Assembly: GCF_000302535.1 (NCBI RefSeq) | Contig: NC_018708.1 | Coordinates: 4,030,001-4,094,000 of the forward strand | Length of the DNA stretch: 64,000 nucleotides | Source of the DNA: Acidovorax sp. KKS102 | GTDB lineage: Bacteria; Pseudomonadota; Gammaproteobacteria; Burkholderiales; Burkholderiaceae_C | Direction: 5' to 3' | In this document: piece by piece, positions 17,595 through 25,195 of the stretch | Position numbering within the stretch: position 1 is the first letter of the stretch | Layout of the letters: each line of letters begins with the position of its first letter | The notes under the pieces: generated by a model | The model's input: only the letters and a program-made list of their open reading frames with translations | Databases searched by the model: none | Told to the model about the DNA's origin: nothing | Translations under genes and position numbers: made by a program

Positions 17595-17897
17595 ATGGCA
17601 TCCGCAAAACCCAAGAAGAAGAACCCGCGCCTGGCGTCGGGCCGCAAGCGCGTCCGTCAGGACGTCAAGATCAACGCTGCAAACACCTCGCTGCGTTCCA
17701 AATACCGTACCGCTGTCAAGAACGTCGAAAAGGCTGTTCTGGCTGGCGACAAGACCAAGGCGACCGAACTGTTCGCCAAGATGCAAGCCGTGGTGGACAC
17801 CGTGGCTGACAAGGGCATCTTCCACAAGAACAAGGCTGCTCGCGACAAGAGCCGTCTGTCTGCCAAGGTGAAAGCCCTGGCACCCGCAGCCGCTTAA
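17595..17897 (+). CDS. rpsT: 30S ribosomal protein S20
   Basis: A 100-residue basic, helical primary 16S-binding protein. The sequence [19 protein letters not shown], then [17 protein letters not shown] and [16 protein letters not shown] is typical S20. It is monocistronic, with a consensus -10 upstream and a strong intrinsic terminator 94 bp after the stop. It is divergent from murJ, the familiar rpsT-murJ arrangement. Confidence 0.98.
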   Translation: MASAKPKKKNPRLASGRKRVRQDVKINAANTSLRSKYRTAVKNVEKAVLAGDKTKATELFAKMQAVVDTVADKGIFHKNKAARDKSRLSAKVKALAPAAA

Positions 17898-17990
17898 TCA
17901 ATTCATCGCCTGCCCCGGCAGGCACACAGCCCGAACGGCACCTGCCGTTCGCCGTTTGTAACGGGTGCGCTGCCAGCAAAAAAACGAACA

Positions 17991-18012
17991 AACCGCCTTC
18001 GGGCGGTTTTTT
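17991..18012 (+). terminator. rpsT: Intrinsic terminator of rpsT
   Basis: CCGCC (17993-17997), TTCG tetraloop, GGCGG (18002-18006), with two extra A-T pairs and a T6 run to 18012. An A-rich stretch precedes it. Confidence 0.9.
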
Positions 18013-18078
18013 CGTTGTGGGCGTCCACAGAGCAACCGGCTACATTGCCCGGCAATACCCCCCACTCCACGAGGCCCC

Positions 18079-18615
18079 ATGATCCTGCGTCAGAAATCAG
18101 CGTTGGATGGTTTTGCCTACGAGTTTCTGGATGACACCGAAAGCCTGGTGGTGGGTAAATTCCACTACGCGTGGTTTGCGCAGGCCAAAAATGCCCGGTT
18201 GCGCGTCTTCAGCGCCGAAGATGCCGCCAAGGGCGACATTCAGATGACCTTACATGGCCAGGCCTGGAGGGTGCGGCATTGCTACCTGAGCCGGGGATAC
18301 GTCAGCGACATCCGCTACACGCTCGAAACCGCCGACGAATCCATCCACGCCCAGGCAGAAGTTCTGGGCCAAAGCGCTGGCCAGCGCCTGCCGCGCATCG
18401 TGATGACGCAGCCAGCTGATATGGAGGTAGGGACGTCTTCCGGCTGGCTCACAAAGAACTTCCCGGTCACCCACCTGTCCACAGGACAACCGCTGGGGTG
18501 CATCCGGGAGAGGTCGGCCATCACCTTCAAACGGGAGCTTGTGATCGACTTGCCCGGCATGGAACCGGCGGTGGCTGCGTTCCTCGGCATCGTTGCGCTC
18601 ATCGTGCGCTATTGA
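18079..18615 (+). CDS. Hypothetical protein, possible tubby/LURP-one-like fold
   Basis: A 178-residue protein beginning MILRQKSALDGFAYEF at 18079, preceded by GAGG. It shows alternating strands (ESLVVGKFHYAWFAQAKN, ARLRVFSAED, WRVRHCYLSRGYVSDIRYTL) and ends in a hydrophobic helix (MEPAVAAFLGIVALIVRY). A beta-barrel closed around a central C-terminal hydrophobic helix is characteristic of the tubby C-terminal / LURP-one / phospholipid scramblase fold. This resemblance is by eye and is an inference, not an identified domain. It follows the rpsT terminator, so it has its own promoter, and is convergent with the DUF3579 gene. No function is assigned. Confidence 0.65.
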   Translation: MILRQKSALDGFAYEFLDDTESLVVGKFHYAWFAQAKNARLRVFSAEDAAKGDIQMTLHGQAWRVRHCYLSRGYVSDIRYTLETADESIHAQAEVLGQSAGQRLPRIVMTQPADMEVGTSSGWLTKNFPVTHLSTGQPLGCIRERSAITFKRELVIDLPGMEPAVAAFLGIVALIVRY

Positions 18616-18665
18616 GGGGTGCCAGGAGGGCGCCCACTACCTTCGGCGCTCCGGTACACACGCGC

Positions 18666-18992
18666 TCAGGGCTTTGGAAGCGGTGGAACGTCGGGCAGCA
18701 GGCAGGCCTCGGCCACCTGCAAGTTGTTGTCGCGGGCGAAATTGATCACGAAGTCCCAGGCCATGGGTTCGTGCCCCTGCAGGTCGCGGTGCACCACCAC
18801 ACATTTCACGCCATTGAGCGTGGTGGGAATGCACCAGGGCGAATAGCTCAAGTGGCTGCCCGGCCGGGCTCCACCGGGGCGAAAGCTGCTCATCACCCCG
18901 GCCAGCCGCTCGGCCCAGTCGCTGGGACGAAAGGTTTTCCCGTCGTGGGTGATGCCCTGGATGAAGACTTCTTTGGAGGAGGGGGAAACCAT
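18666..18992 (-). CDS. DUF3579 domain protein
   Basis: A 108-residue protein matching the beta-proteobacterial DUF3579 family: VFIQGITHDGKTFRPSDWAE, RLAGVMSSFRPGG, then VKCVVVHRDLQGHEPMAWDF and a conserved FARDNNLQVAEACLLPD. Function unknown; small, soluble, probably single-domain. It is divergent from argD, which is its normal neighbour in this group, hinting at a connection with arginine metabolism or simply shared control. The ATG at 18992 was chosen because conservation starts with SPSSKEVFIQG; an upstream in-frame start at 19058 would add 22 residues across the promoter area. Confidence 0.87.
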   Translation of the reverse strand: MVSPSSKEVFIQGITHDGKTFRPSDWAERLAGVMSSFRPGGARPGSHLSYSPWCIPTTLNGVKCVVVHRDLQGHEPMAWDFVINFARDNNLQVAEACLLPDVPPLPKP

Positions 18993-19060
18993 CGGGGATT
19001 GGAGTGGTAGTGAGGGTTCAGACGCAGGATCACTGCATGCTGCACCGCAGCGCGACATTC

Positions 19061-19080
19061 TAACTCTTATATAAGAGCTA
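19061..19080. promoter_or_regulatory. AT-rich palindrome between DUF3579 and argD
   Basis: CTCTTATATAAGAG at 19064-19077 is a perfect 14-bp palindrome, extended to 20 bp with one mismatched pair. It is centred about 79 bp upstream of the DUF3579 ATG and 164 bp upstream of argD. Position and symmetry suggest a dimeric repressor or activator site; the protein is not known. Confidence 0.5.
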
Positions 19081-19233
19081 CCCCTCTAATCCCTATGCCA
19101 GGCTCCACCAAGCGGGCCAAAGTCGGCTAGCAAGGTGCATTGCAGTGATGCGCAATCGTCAACAGACCGTCGCCCTGCTCCCCCTAGAATCGTGACTCGT
19201 TTTTTCGCCACTGCACCGTCTGGAGATTTCCGC

Positions 19234-20430
19234 ATGACCGCTTTCATTGAGGCAGCTTCGCCCCACGTGATGAACACCTATGGCCGCGTACCAATCGCGC
19301 TGGCCCGTGGACAAGGCAGCCGCGTGTGGGACGTGAACGGCAAGGAATACCTGGACGGGCTGGGCGGCATTGCCGTGAACACGCTGGGCCACAACCACGC
19401 CAAGCTGGTGCCCGCGCTGCAGGACCAGATCACCAAGCTGATCCACACCTCCAACTACTACCACTCGCCCCTGCAGGAGCAGCTGGCCACCAAGCTGGTG
19501 GAGCTGTCGGGCATGCAGAACGTCTTCTTCTGCAACTCGGGCCTGGAGGCCAATGAGGCGGCCCTGAAGATTGCACGCAAGTTCGGCGTGGACAAGGGCA
19601 TCGCCAAGCCCGAGATCGTGGTGTACGAAAAGGCCTTCCACGGCCGCTCGATTGCCACCATGTCGGCCACCGGCAACCCCAAGATCTACAGCGGCTTCGG
19701 CCCGCTGGTCGAGGGCTTCATCCGCGTGCCGCTCAACGACATCGAAGCCATCAAGAAGGCCACCGAAGGCAACCCCAACGTGGTGGCCGTGTTCTTCGAG
19801 ACCATCCAGGGCGAAGGCGGCATCAACCCCATGCGCGTGGAATACCTGCAGCAGTTGCGCAAACTGTGCGATGAGCGCGGCTGGCTGATGATGATCGACG
19901 AAGTGCAGTGCGGCATGGGCCGCACCGGCAAGTGGTTTGCCCACCAGTGGGCCGGCATCGTGCCCGACGTGATGCCGCTGGCCAAAGGCCTGGGCTCGGG
20001 TGTGCCGATTGGCGCGGTGGTGGCGGGCCCCAAAGCCGCCAACGTGCTGCAGCCCGGCAACCACGGCACCACCTTTGGCGGCAACCCGCTGGCCATGCGC
20101 GCCGGGGTCGAAACCATTCGCATCATGGAAGAAGACGGCCTGCTGCAAAATGCCACCACGGTGGGTGAGCACCTCAAGGCGGCACTGCAGCGCGAGCTGG
20201 GCAGCCTGCCCGGTGTGAAGGAGATCCGGGGACAGGGCCTGATGCTGGGCATTGAGCTGAACAAGCCCTGCGGCGCACTGATTGGCCGCGCGGCCGAGGC
20301 AGGCCTGCTGCTGTCGGTCACGGCCGACAGCGTGATCCGCCTGGTGCCCCCGCTGATCCTCACCACCGCCGAAGCCGACGAAATCGTCGCCAAGCTGACC
20401 CCGCTGGTCAAAGCCATCCTGGCTGAATGA
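19234..20430 (+). CDS. argD: Acetylornithine aminotransferase
   Basis: A 398-residue class III PLP-dependent aminotransferase that converts N-acetylglutamate semialdehyde to N-acetylornithine (and can serve DapC in lysine synthesis). Visible: HTSNYYHSPLQEQLATKLVE, FFCNSGLEANEAALKIARKF (PLP phosphate-binding), FHGRSIATMSATGN, and MMIDEVQCGMGRTGKWFA before the Schiff-base Lys in PLAKGLGSGVP. GGAG lies 8 nt before the ATG at 19234. The stop overlaps the ATG of argF by 4 nt, so the two arginine genes are an operon. A weak TAGAAT (19185-19190) could be its -10. Confidence 0.94.
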   Translation: MTAFIEAASPHVMNTYGRVPIALARGQGSRVWDVNGKEYLDGLGGIAVNTLGHNHAKLVPALQDQITKLIHTSNYYHSPLQEQLATKLVELSGMQNVFFCNSGLEANEAALKIARKFGVDKGIAKPEIVVYEKAFHGRSIATMSATGNPKIYSGFGPLVEGFIRVPLNDIEAIKKATEGNPNVVAVFFETIQGEGGINPMRVEYLQQLRKLCDERGWLMMIDEVQCGMGRTGKWFAHQWAGIVPDVMPLAKGLGSGVPIGAVVAGPKAANVLQPGNHGTTFGGNPLAMRAGVETIRIMEEDGLLQNATTVGEHLKAALQRELGSLPGVKEIRGQGLMLGIELNKPCGALIGRAAEAGLLLSVTADSVIRLVPPLILTTAEADEIVAKLTPLVKAILAE

Positions 20431-21377
20431 AGAATAGTCCCACTGCCATGACGACGCTGAAACATTACCTGCAGTTCACCGACCTCACCGCCGACGAGTA
20501 CGCCTACCTGTTCGAGCGCGCCGCGCTCATCAAGAAGAAGTTCAAGGCCTACGAAAAGCACCACCCGCTGGTGGACCGCACGCTGGCCATGATCTTCGAG
20601 AAGGCCAGCACCCGCACGCGCGTGAGCTTTGAGGCGGGCATGTACCAGCTCGGAGGCAGTGTGGTGCACCTGACCACGGGCGACAGCCAGCTGGGCCGCG
20701 CCGAGCCCATCGAGGACAGCGCCAAGGTCATCAGCCGCATGACCGACCTGGTGATGATCCGCACCTACGAGCAAAGCAAGATCGAGCGTTTTGCCGCCAA
20801 CTCGCGCGTGCCCGTGATCAACGGCCTGACCAACGAATACCACCCCTGCCAGATCCTGGCGGACATCTTCACCTACATCGAGCACCGTGGCTCTATCCAG
20901 GGCAAGACGGTGGCCTGGGTGGGCGATGGCAACAACATGGCCAACACCTGGCTGCAGGCGGCGTCGCTGCTGGGCTTCAAGGTGCATGTGAGCACGCCAC
21001 GCGGCTACGAAGTGGACGAAAAATTGGCCGCTGGCGCCCATGGAATCAGCGCGGGCAGCTATCAATTCTTTAGCAACCCCATGGAAGCCTGCCGGGGCGC
21101 CGATCTGGTCACCACCGATGTGTGGACCAGCATGGGCTACGAAGCCGAGAACGAAGCGCGCAAGAAGGCCTTTGCCGACTGGTGCGTGGACACCGAAATG
21201 ATGGCCGCCGCCCAACCCGACGCCCTCTTCATGCACTGCCTGCCCGCACACCGGGGCGAGGAGGTTGAGGCCGACGTGATCGACGGGCCGCAGTCGGTGG
21301 TGTGGGACGAAGCGGAGAATCGGATGCACGTCCAGAAGGCCCTGATGGAATATCTGCTCTTGGGCAAACTGGCCTGA
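20427..21377 (+). CDS. argF: Ornithine carbamoyltransferase, with a repeat-derived segment
   Basis: Makes citrulline from ornithine and carbamoyl phosphate. The carbamoyl phosphate motif is STRTR (EKASTRTRVSFE), the ornithine-side motifs are HPCQILAD and the Cys motif MHCLPAHRGEEVE. The length of 316 is normal for the family. The start at 20427 overlaps the argD stop (ATGA); an ATG at 20448 (MTTLKHYLQF) is an equally good biological start. Residues about 198-217 (EKLAAGAHGISAGSYQFFSN), a variable surface-loop region between well-conserved blocks, are encoded by DNA that aligns with the intergenic repeat of this genome and uses codons rare in its neighbours (TTG, GGA, CAA, TTT). The catalytic motifs are intact, so the enzyme is expected to work. 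Confidence 0.95.
   Translation: MKNSPTAMTTLKHYLQFTDLTADEYAYLFERAALIKKKFKAYEKHHPLVDRTLAMIFEKASTRTRVSFEAGMYQLGGSVVHLTTGDSQLGRAEPIEDSAKVISRMTDLVMIRTYEQSKIERFAANSRVPVINGLTNEYHPCQILADIFTYIEHRGSIQGKTVAWVGDGNNMANTWLQAASLLGFKVHVSTPRGYEVDEKLAAGAHGISAGSYQFFSNPMEACRGADLVTTDVWTSMGYEAENEARKKAFADWCVDTEMMAAAQPDALFMHCLPAHRGEEVEADVIDGPQSVVWDEAENRMHVQKALMEYLLLGKLA
21018..21077 (-). repeat. Degenerate repeat copy in frame inside argF
   Basis: Read on the minus strand this segment gives TTGCTAAAGAATTGATAGCT, then GCGC, GATTCC, GGCGCC, GGCC and TTTTT: the same ordered elements, at the same spacing without gaps, as copies C and E. It codes for argF residues 198-217 in the opposite direction. Similarity is by eye. 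Confidence 0.6.
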
Positions 21378-21384
21378 CAGCCCC

Positions 21385-22065
21385 ATGCCCTGGCGCCGCC
21401 AGCCCGCCTACAGCGCCGAATTGCTGGCGCACTGGCAGGCCTTGGGCCAAGCGCTGGGGCGCGACACGCCCGCTTGGCGTGCTGAAGGCCGGCGCCTGCT
21501 GCGCAGCTGGGCTCGCTGGCCCCGCGCCTACCACGACACCACCCACCTGCGGGCCTGCCTGCGGCACCTGCAGGCGGTGCAGGACCACCAACCCGGCGCG
21601 ATCCATGACCCCCATGCTGTGGCCCTCGCCCTGTGGTACCACGACGCCATCTATTGGCCGTGGAGTGCACACAACGAAGAGCGCAGCGCCGACCGGGCGC
21701 ACCAGTTTCTGCTGAGCCAAGGGCTGCCCACCACGCTGGCCGAGACCGTGCACCAGCAGGTGATGGACACCCGCCACACCCCGGGCCCACTCACCGGCGA
21801 TGCGTTGTGGGTGGTGGACATCGACTTGGCCATACTGGGCCAGAACGACGCGGTGTACCGACAGTTCGAACGCAACGTGCGGCGTGAATACTTCTTTGTG
21901 CGCTGGCCGCGTTATGTGGCGGGGCGCAGCGCGGTGCTGCAGGGGTTTCTGGATCGCCCGCACATCTACGGCACGGACTACTTTGCGCAGCGCTACGAGG
22001 CCCAGGCGCGCGCCAACCTGCAACAGGCGCTGAGCGCGCTGGGCCAGGGCCAGCTGTGCCAGTAG
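21385..22065 (+). CDS. Metal-dependent HD-superfamily phosphohydrolase-like protein
   Basis: A 226-residue all-helical protein of the COG4339-type predicted HD hydrolases. Metal-ligand candidates: the His residues of RAYHDTTHLRAC, the HD of ALWYHDAIYWP, and the Asp of VVDIDLAILGQ. Also conserved are HNEERSADRA and YFFVRWPRYVAGRSAVLQGF. The natural substrate is unknown. It starts 7 bp after argF and may be co-transcribed; the link to arginine synthesis is positional only. It is convergent with the feo genes across a repeat copy. Confidence 0.8.
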   Translation: MPWRRQPAYSAELLAHWQALGQALGRDTPAWRAEGRRLLRSWARWPRAYHDTTHLRACLRHLQAVQDHQPGAIHDPHAVALALWYHDAIYWPWSAHNEERSADRAHQFLLSQGLPTTLAETVHQQVMDTRHTPGPLTGDALWVVDIDLAILGQNDAVYRQFERNVRREYFFVRWPRYVAGRSAVLQGFLDRPHIYGTDYFAQRYEAQARANLQQALSALGQGQLCQ

Positions 22066-22074
22066 TTAATTGGA

Positions 22075-22131
22075 GCCAAAACGGCCTGCAGCGCTAGTGA
22101 ATCATGCGCCATTAGCTATCTAAAAGATAGC
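22075..22131 (-). repeat. Intergenic palindromic repeat, copy C
   Basis: In the reverse orientation: GGCC, GCAGCGCTAGTGAATCATGC, GCC, then AGCTATC and GATAGCA. This is one of the best-preserved copies and lies between convergent genes. The AGCTATC...GATAGC part can form a small hairpin. Confidence 0.75.
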
Positions 22132-22136
22132 ACTCA

Positions 22137-22376
22137 CTAAGAAGCAGGCCCGCGACGAACGGGCATGGCCACGGGTTTTGAAGCTGCTGCATCGGATGGC
22201 GCCGCACAACTGCCGCAGCTGCTGCACCCACCATCGCTCGCGCCACAGCCCGGCGACTGGACCAACCCCGGGTGGACCTTGCCCAACCCCTGGCGCCAGC
22301 GCCCAGGCAGGTACCGCCAGAGCACATAGAGCGCCGCAGCGAGCACGATCAGACCAACGATGACTTGCTGGGCCAT
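22137..22376 (-). CDS. FeoB-associated Cys-rich membrane protein
   Basis: A 79-residue protein with one N-terminal membrane helix (VIVGLIVLAAALYVLWRYL), a short basic stretch, and a Cys-rich motif with five cysteines (GCGASDGGCSSCGSC). This architecture is that of small proteins encoded directly after feoB in many proteobacteria (DUF6587-like), thought to help the ferrous iron permease; the Cys cluster could bind iron or an Fe-S cluster. The start is 14 bp downstream of the feoB stop. No essential role is proven. Confidence 0.8.
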   Translation of the reverse strand: MAQQVIVGLIVLAAALYVLWRYLPGRWRQGLGKVHPGLVQSPGCGASDGGCSSCGSCAAPSDAAASKPVAMPVRRGPAS

Positions 22377-22390
22377 CACAACGTTTCTCC

Positions 22391-24316
22391 TCAGCCCCCG
22401 CCCAGCGCCAGCGCCACGCGGTAGGTCACAAAGCTGGCGGCATACGCCATGGCAAACAGATACCCCACCATGAGCAGCGGGTAGCGCCAGCCGTTGGTCT
22501 CACGCCGCACGGCGGCGATGGTGGAGATGCACTGGGGCGCAAACACATACCAGGCCATCAGCGACAGCGCGGTAGCCAGCGACCACGAGCCCGCAATCAG
22601 CGACCCCAGCTGGCTGGCCACCTCGTCGCCCGTGGCAGACAGCGCGTACACCGTGCCCAGTGCGCTCACCGCCACCTCGCGCGCCGCCATGCCAGGCACC
22701 AGCGCAATGGCAATCTGCCAGTTGAAGCCAATCGGCGCGACGATGACTTCCAGCAGGCGGCCCAGCTGGCCGGCCAGGCTGTAGGTGATGGCGGGCTGCG
22801 TGGCGCCTTCTGGCGCGCCGGGGTAGGTGGACAGGAACCACAACAACACGGTGACGGCCAGGATGATGCCGCCCACCCGCTTGATGAAAATCACCGCCCG
22901 CTCGTACAGCCCATAAGCCAGGCCCCGCACGCTGGGCCAGCGGTATGCGGGCAGCTCCATCATCAGCGGCGTGGCGCGCGTGTCGCTGCGGGCCAGCTTG
23001 GCCACCGCCGCCACGGCCATGGCGCTGACGATGCCCGCCACATACAGCGCAAACAGCACCACGCCCTGCAGGTTGAACACCCCCGCCACGGTGCGCTCGG
23101 GGATGAAGGCCGCAATCAGCAACGCATACACCGGCAGACGCGCCGAGCAGGTCATGAGCGGGGCGATCATGATGGTCACCAGCCGGTCGCGCCAGTGGGT
23201 GATGGAGCGTGTGGCCATCACGCCTGGCACGGCGCAGGCAAAACTCGACAGCAGCGGGATGAACGAGCGGCCCGACAGACCCACCGTGCCCATCACGCGG
23301 TCCAGCAAGAACGCCGCACGCGGCAGATAGCCCGAATCCTCCAGCGCCAGGATGAACAGGAACAGGAACAGGATTTGCGGCAAAAACACCAGCACCCCGC
23401 CCGCGCCCGCCAGCACCCCGTCGGTCAGCAGGCTGCGCAAGGGGCCGTCGGCCATGTGGGCGTTGACCAGGGCTGCCAGCCAGCCCACGCCATCTTCGAT
23501 CCACGACTTGGGCAGCTCGGCCCAGCTGAACACCGCCTGGAACATCAGGAACAGCGTGGCCGCCAGGATCAACATGCCCCACACCGGGTGCAGTACCACC
23601 GCATCGATGCGGTCGTCCGTTCGCAGGCTGACCACCGGCACGCGCACGGCCTGGTCCAGAATGCGCCGCACCTCTTGGTGGGTGCGGATGACGTCGTTTT
23701 GCGCCTCCAGATCGCTCGCGTCCAGGCGTGCCGCCGCATCGGGCGCCACCACCGGGCGCTGCAGTTGCTGCAGGTTGGCACTGTCCAGCCACCGCACCAG
23801 CTCCTGGGCGCCGTTGCCGCGCACGCCCACGGTGGCCAGCACGGGCATGCCCAGCTCGCGCGACAGCGCCTCGCGGTCGATGGCGATGCCCTGGCGCTCA
23901 GCCACGTCCATCATGTTGAGCACCAGCACCATGGGCAGGCCCAGGGCGCGCGCCTCCAGCACCAGGCGCAGGTTCAGGCGCAGGTGGGTGGCATCCGTCA
24001 CGCACACCAGCACATCAGGCACGGGCTCGCCCGCGCGGCGCCCGCGCACGATGTCGCGGGTGATGGCCTCGTCCACGCTGTGTGCATGCAGGCTGTAGGC
24101 GCCCGGCAGGTCCAGCACGCGCACGCGGCGGCCGGCGGCGGTCTGCAGCAGGCCTTCCTTGCGCTCCACCGTCACGCCCGCGTAGTTGGCCACCTTCTGG
24201 CGCGCGCCGGTGAGCAGGTTGAACAGCGCGGTCTTGCCGCAGTTGGGGTTGCCCAGCAGCGCTATGCGCAGGGGCGCATCGGCGGGGGTGGGCTGCACAG
24301 TGGCCTGGGCGTTCAT
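22391..24316 (-). CDS. feoB: Ferrous iron transport protein B
   Basis: A 641-residue inner-membrane Fe(II) permease with an N-terminal G domain: G1 GNPNCGKT at 22-29, G3 DLPGAYSL, G4 NMMD. A GDI-like helical part follows, then the membrane part with the two Gate motifs including LPRAAFLLDRVMGTVGLSGR, FACAVPGVMATR and LIAGSWSLATALSLMAWYVF. It is shorter than E. coli FeoB (773) but usual for beta-proteobacteria. It overlaps feoA by 4 nt (ATGA) and is followed by the Cys-rich protein, so feoA-feoB-small protein is one operon. A Fur-like box lies upstream of feoA. Confidence 0.95.
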   Translation of the reverse strand: MNAQATVQPTPADAPLRIALLGNPNCGKTALFNLLTGARQKVANYAGVTVERKEGLLQTAAGRRVRVLDLPGAYSLHAHSVDEAITRDIVRGRRAGEPVPDVLVCVTDATHLRLNLRLVLEARALGLPMVLVLNMMDVAERQGIAIDREALSRELGMPVLATVGVRGNGAQELVRWLDSANLQQLQRPVVAPDAAARLDASDLEAQNDVIRTHQEVRRILDQAVRVPVVSLRTDDRIDAVVLHPVWGMLILAATLFLMFQAVFSWAELPKSWIEDGVGWLAALVNAHMADGPLRSLLTDGVLAGAGGVLVFLPQILFLFLFILALEDSGYLPRAAFLLDRVMGTVGLSGRSFIPLLSSFACAVPGVMATRSITHWRDRLVTIMIAPLMTCSARLPVYALLIAAFIPERTVAGVFNLQGVVLFALYVAGIVSAMAVAAVAKLARSDTRATPLMMELPAYRWPSVRGLAYGLYERAVIFIKRVGGIILAVTVLLWFLSTYPGAPEGATQPAITYSLAGQLGRLLEVIVAPIGFNWQIAIALVPGMAAREVAVSALGTVYALSATGDEVASQLGSLIAGSWSLATALSLMAWYVFAPQCISTIAAVRRETNGWRYPLLMVGYLFAMAYAASFVTYRVALALGGG

Positions 24317-24651
24317 ACCAGCTCCTTGGCAGGCAGGGTGGCGTCATCCAGCGGCTGCACCTGCACCATGGAGGCCTCCTGGCGGCGCAGCGCAAACGTG
24401 GCCTGCCCGACGCGCACCGCGATGGGGTCGCCGCCCCAGCCGCCGCGCGCGACCACCTGTACGGTTTCACCGGGCAGAAAGCCGATCTCCAGCAAGCGCA
24501 GCAGCATGCTGTGCTCTTGCGCGTCCTGCGCGGGCAACAAGCCCGTGACCCGGCCCAAGGCACGGCGCGGCAATTGATCCAGCCGCGAGGACAGGTTCTG
24601 CTGCGTAGGAAGATGCAACCGCGCCGCAGCGCCATCGTCCATGGTTTTCAT
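24313..24651 (-). CDS. feoA: Ferrous iron transport protein A
   Basis: A 112-residue SH3-like FeoA domain protein with about 30 extra N-terminal residues. The domain part LSSRLDQLPRRALGRVTGL, SMLLRLLEIGFLPGETVQVV and DPIAVRVGQATFALRRQEA is typical. It acts as a cytosolic partner of FeoB. A second ATG at 24642 would shorten the leader. It is first in the feo operon. Confidence 0.92.
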   Translation of the reverse strand: MKTMDDGAAARLHLPTQQNLSSRLDQLPRRALGRVTGLLPAQDAQEHSMLLRLLEIGFLPGETVQVVARGGWGGDPIAVRVGQATFALRRQEASMVQVQPLDDATLPAKELV

Positions 24652-24673
24652 GGTGACTGGCCTCGATACAAAT

Positions 24674-24692
24674 AATAGTGATTCTCATTCTA
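24674..24692 (-). promoter_or_regulatory. Fur box upstream of feoA
   Basis: AATAGTGATTCTCATTCTA at 24674-24692 resembles the Fur consensus (GATAATGATAATCATTATC), especially the TGATTCTCATT core. It overlaps -10-like sequences on the feoA strand (TAGAAT at 24692-24687 and TATTAT a few bases further). It lies 23 nt upstream of the feoA ATG, so Fe-loaded Fur would block transcription. Inference from motif match. Confidence 0.75.
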
Positions 24693-24775
24693 CCAATATC
24701 TGTATCGCAGTGGTCGCCGTCGCAATCTCTCCTTGATGCAGCGCAAGCTGCAGTGGCCCTTGCCCTGCCGGGCAG

Positions 24776-25195
24776 TCAGTCACATGGCTCCAACCGCTTG
24801 CACTCCGCCGTAACGCGGATGGACGTGAGCGTGTTTTCGCCATCGATGTGCCGGGCAGTGAACTGCACCCAGGCTCCCTGCGAAATGCCGTGCAGCAACG
24901 CGGGGTTGGCCACCCGGAAGGTCTGTGTGGTGAACGGCAGCTTGGCGCGGGGCAGCAGCTTGAGCCGCACAAGCGTGGCGTTGCCGCTCGCATCCAACTC
25001 CACAGACACCAGCCGCGCACGGGTGTAGACCGGAGCCGCAGGGGCGGCACCCTCTACAGCAGCCGAGGCCGCGCCCGCTGGTGCAACGGGCTGGGCGCCT
25101 GCCGCACCACACGCGGCGGCCAAGACCAGTGCGGTGGCAACCCCGCAGCCGCGCTGCTCCCAACGGGCAAGCAACCAAGTGACGGCCTGCCCCAT
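24776..25195 (-). CDS. Exported hypothetical protein, possible CusF-like OB fold
   Basis: A 139-residue protein with a probable signal peptide (MGQAVTWLLARWEQRGCGVA followed by a hydrophobic Ala/Leu-rich core and GAAGAQ cleavage site). The mature part (from about residue 50) has small beta strands: ARLVSVELDASGNATLVRLK, LPFTTQTFRVANPALLHGIS, QGAWVQFTARHIDG and a two-Cys tail (ECKRLEPCD). The order of strands and the run of Thr around the 'TTQTF' resembles periplasmic CusF-type Cu/Ag binding proteins, but the Met/His ligands are not visible, so this is weak. Its ATG overlaps the stop of the S9 peptidase gene (TGATG), so the two form an operon that an IS now interrupts. Confidence 0.65.
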   Translation of the reverse strand: MGQAVTWLLARWEQRGCGVATALVLAAACGAAGAQPVAPAGAASAAVEGAAPAAPVYTRARLVSVELDASGNATLVRLKLLPRAKLPFTTQTFRVANPALLHGISQGAWVQFTARHIDGENTLTSIRVTAECKRLEPCD

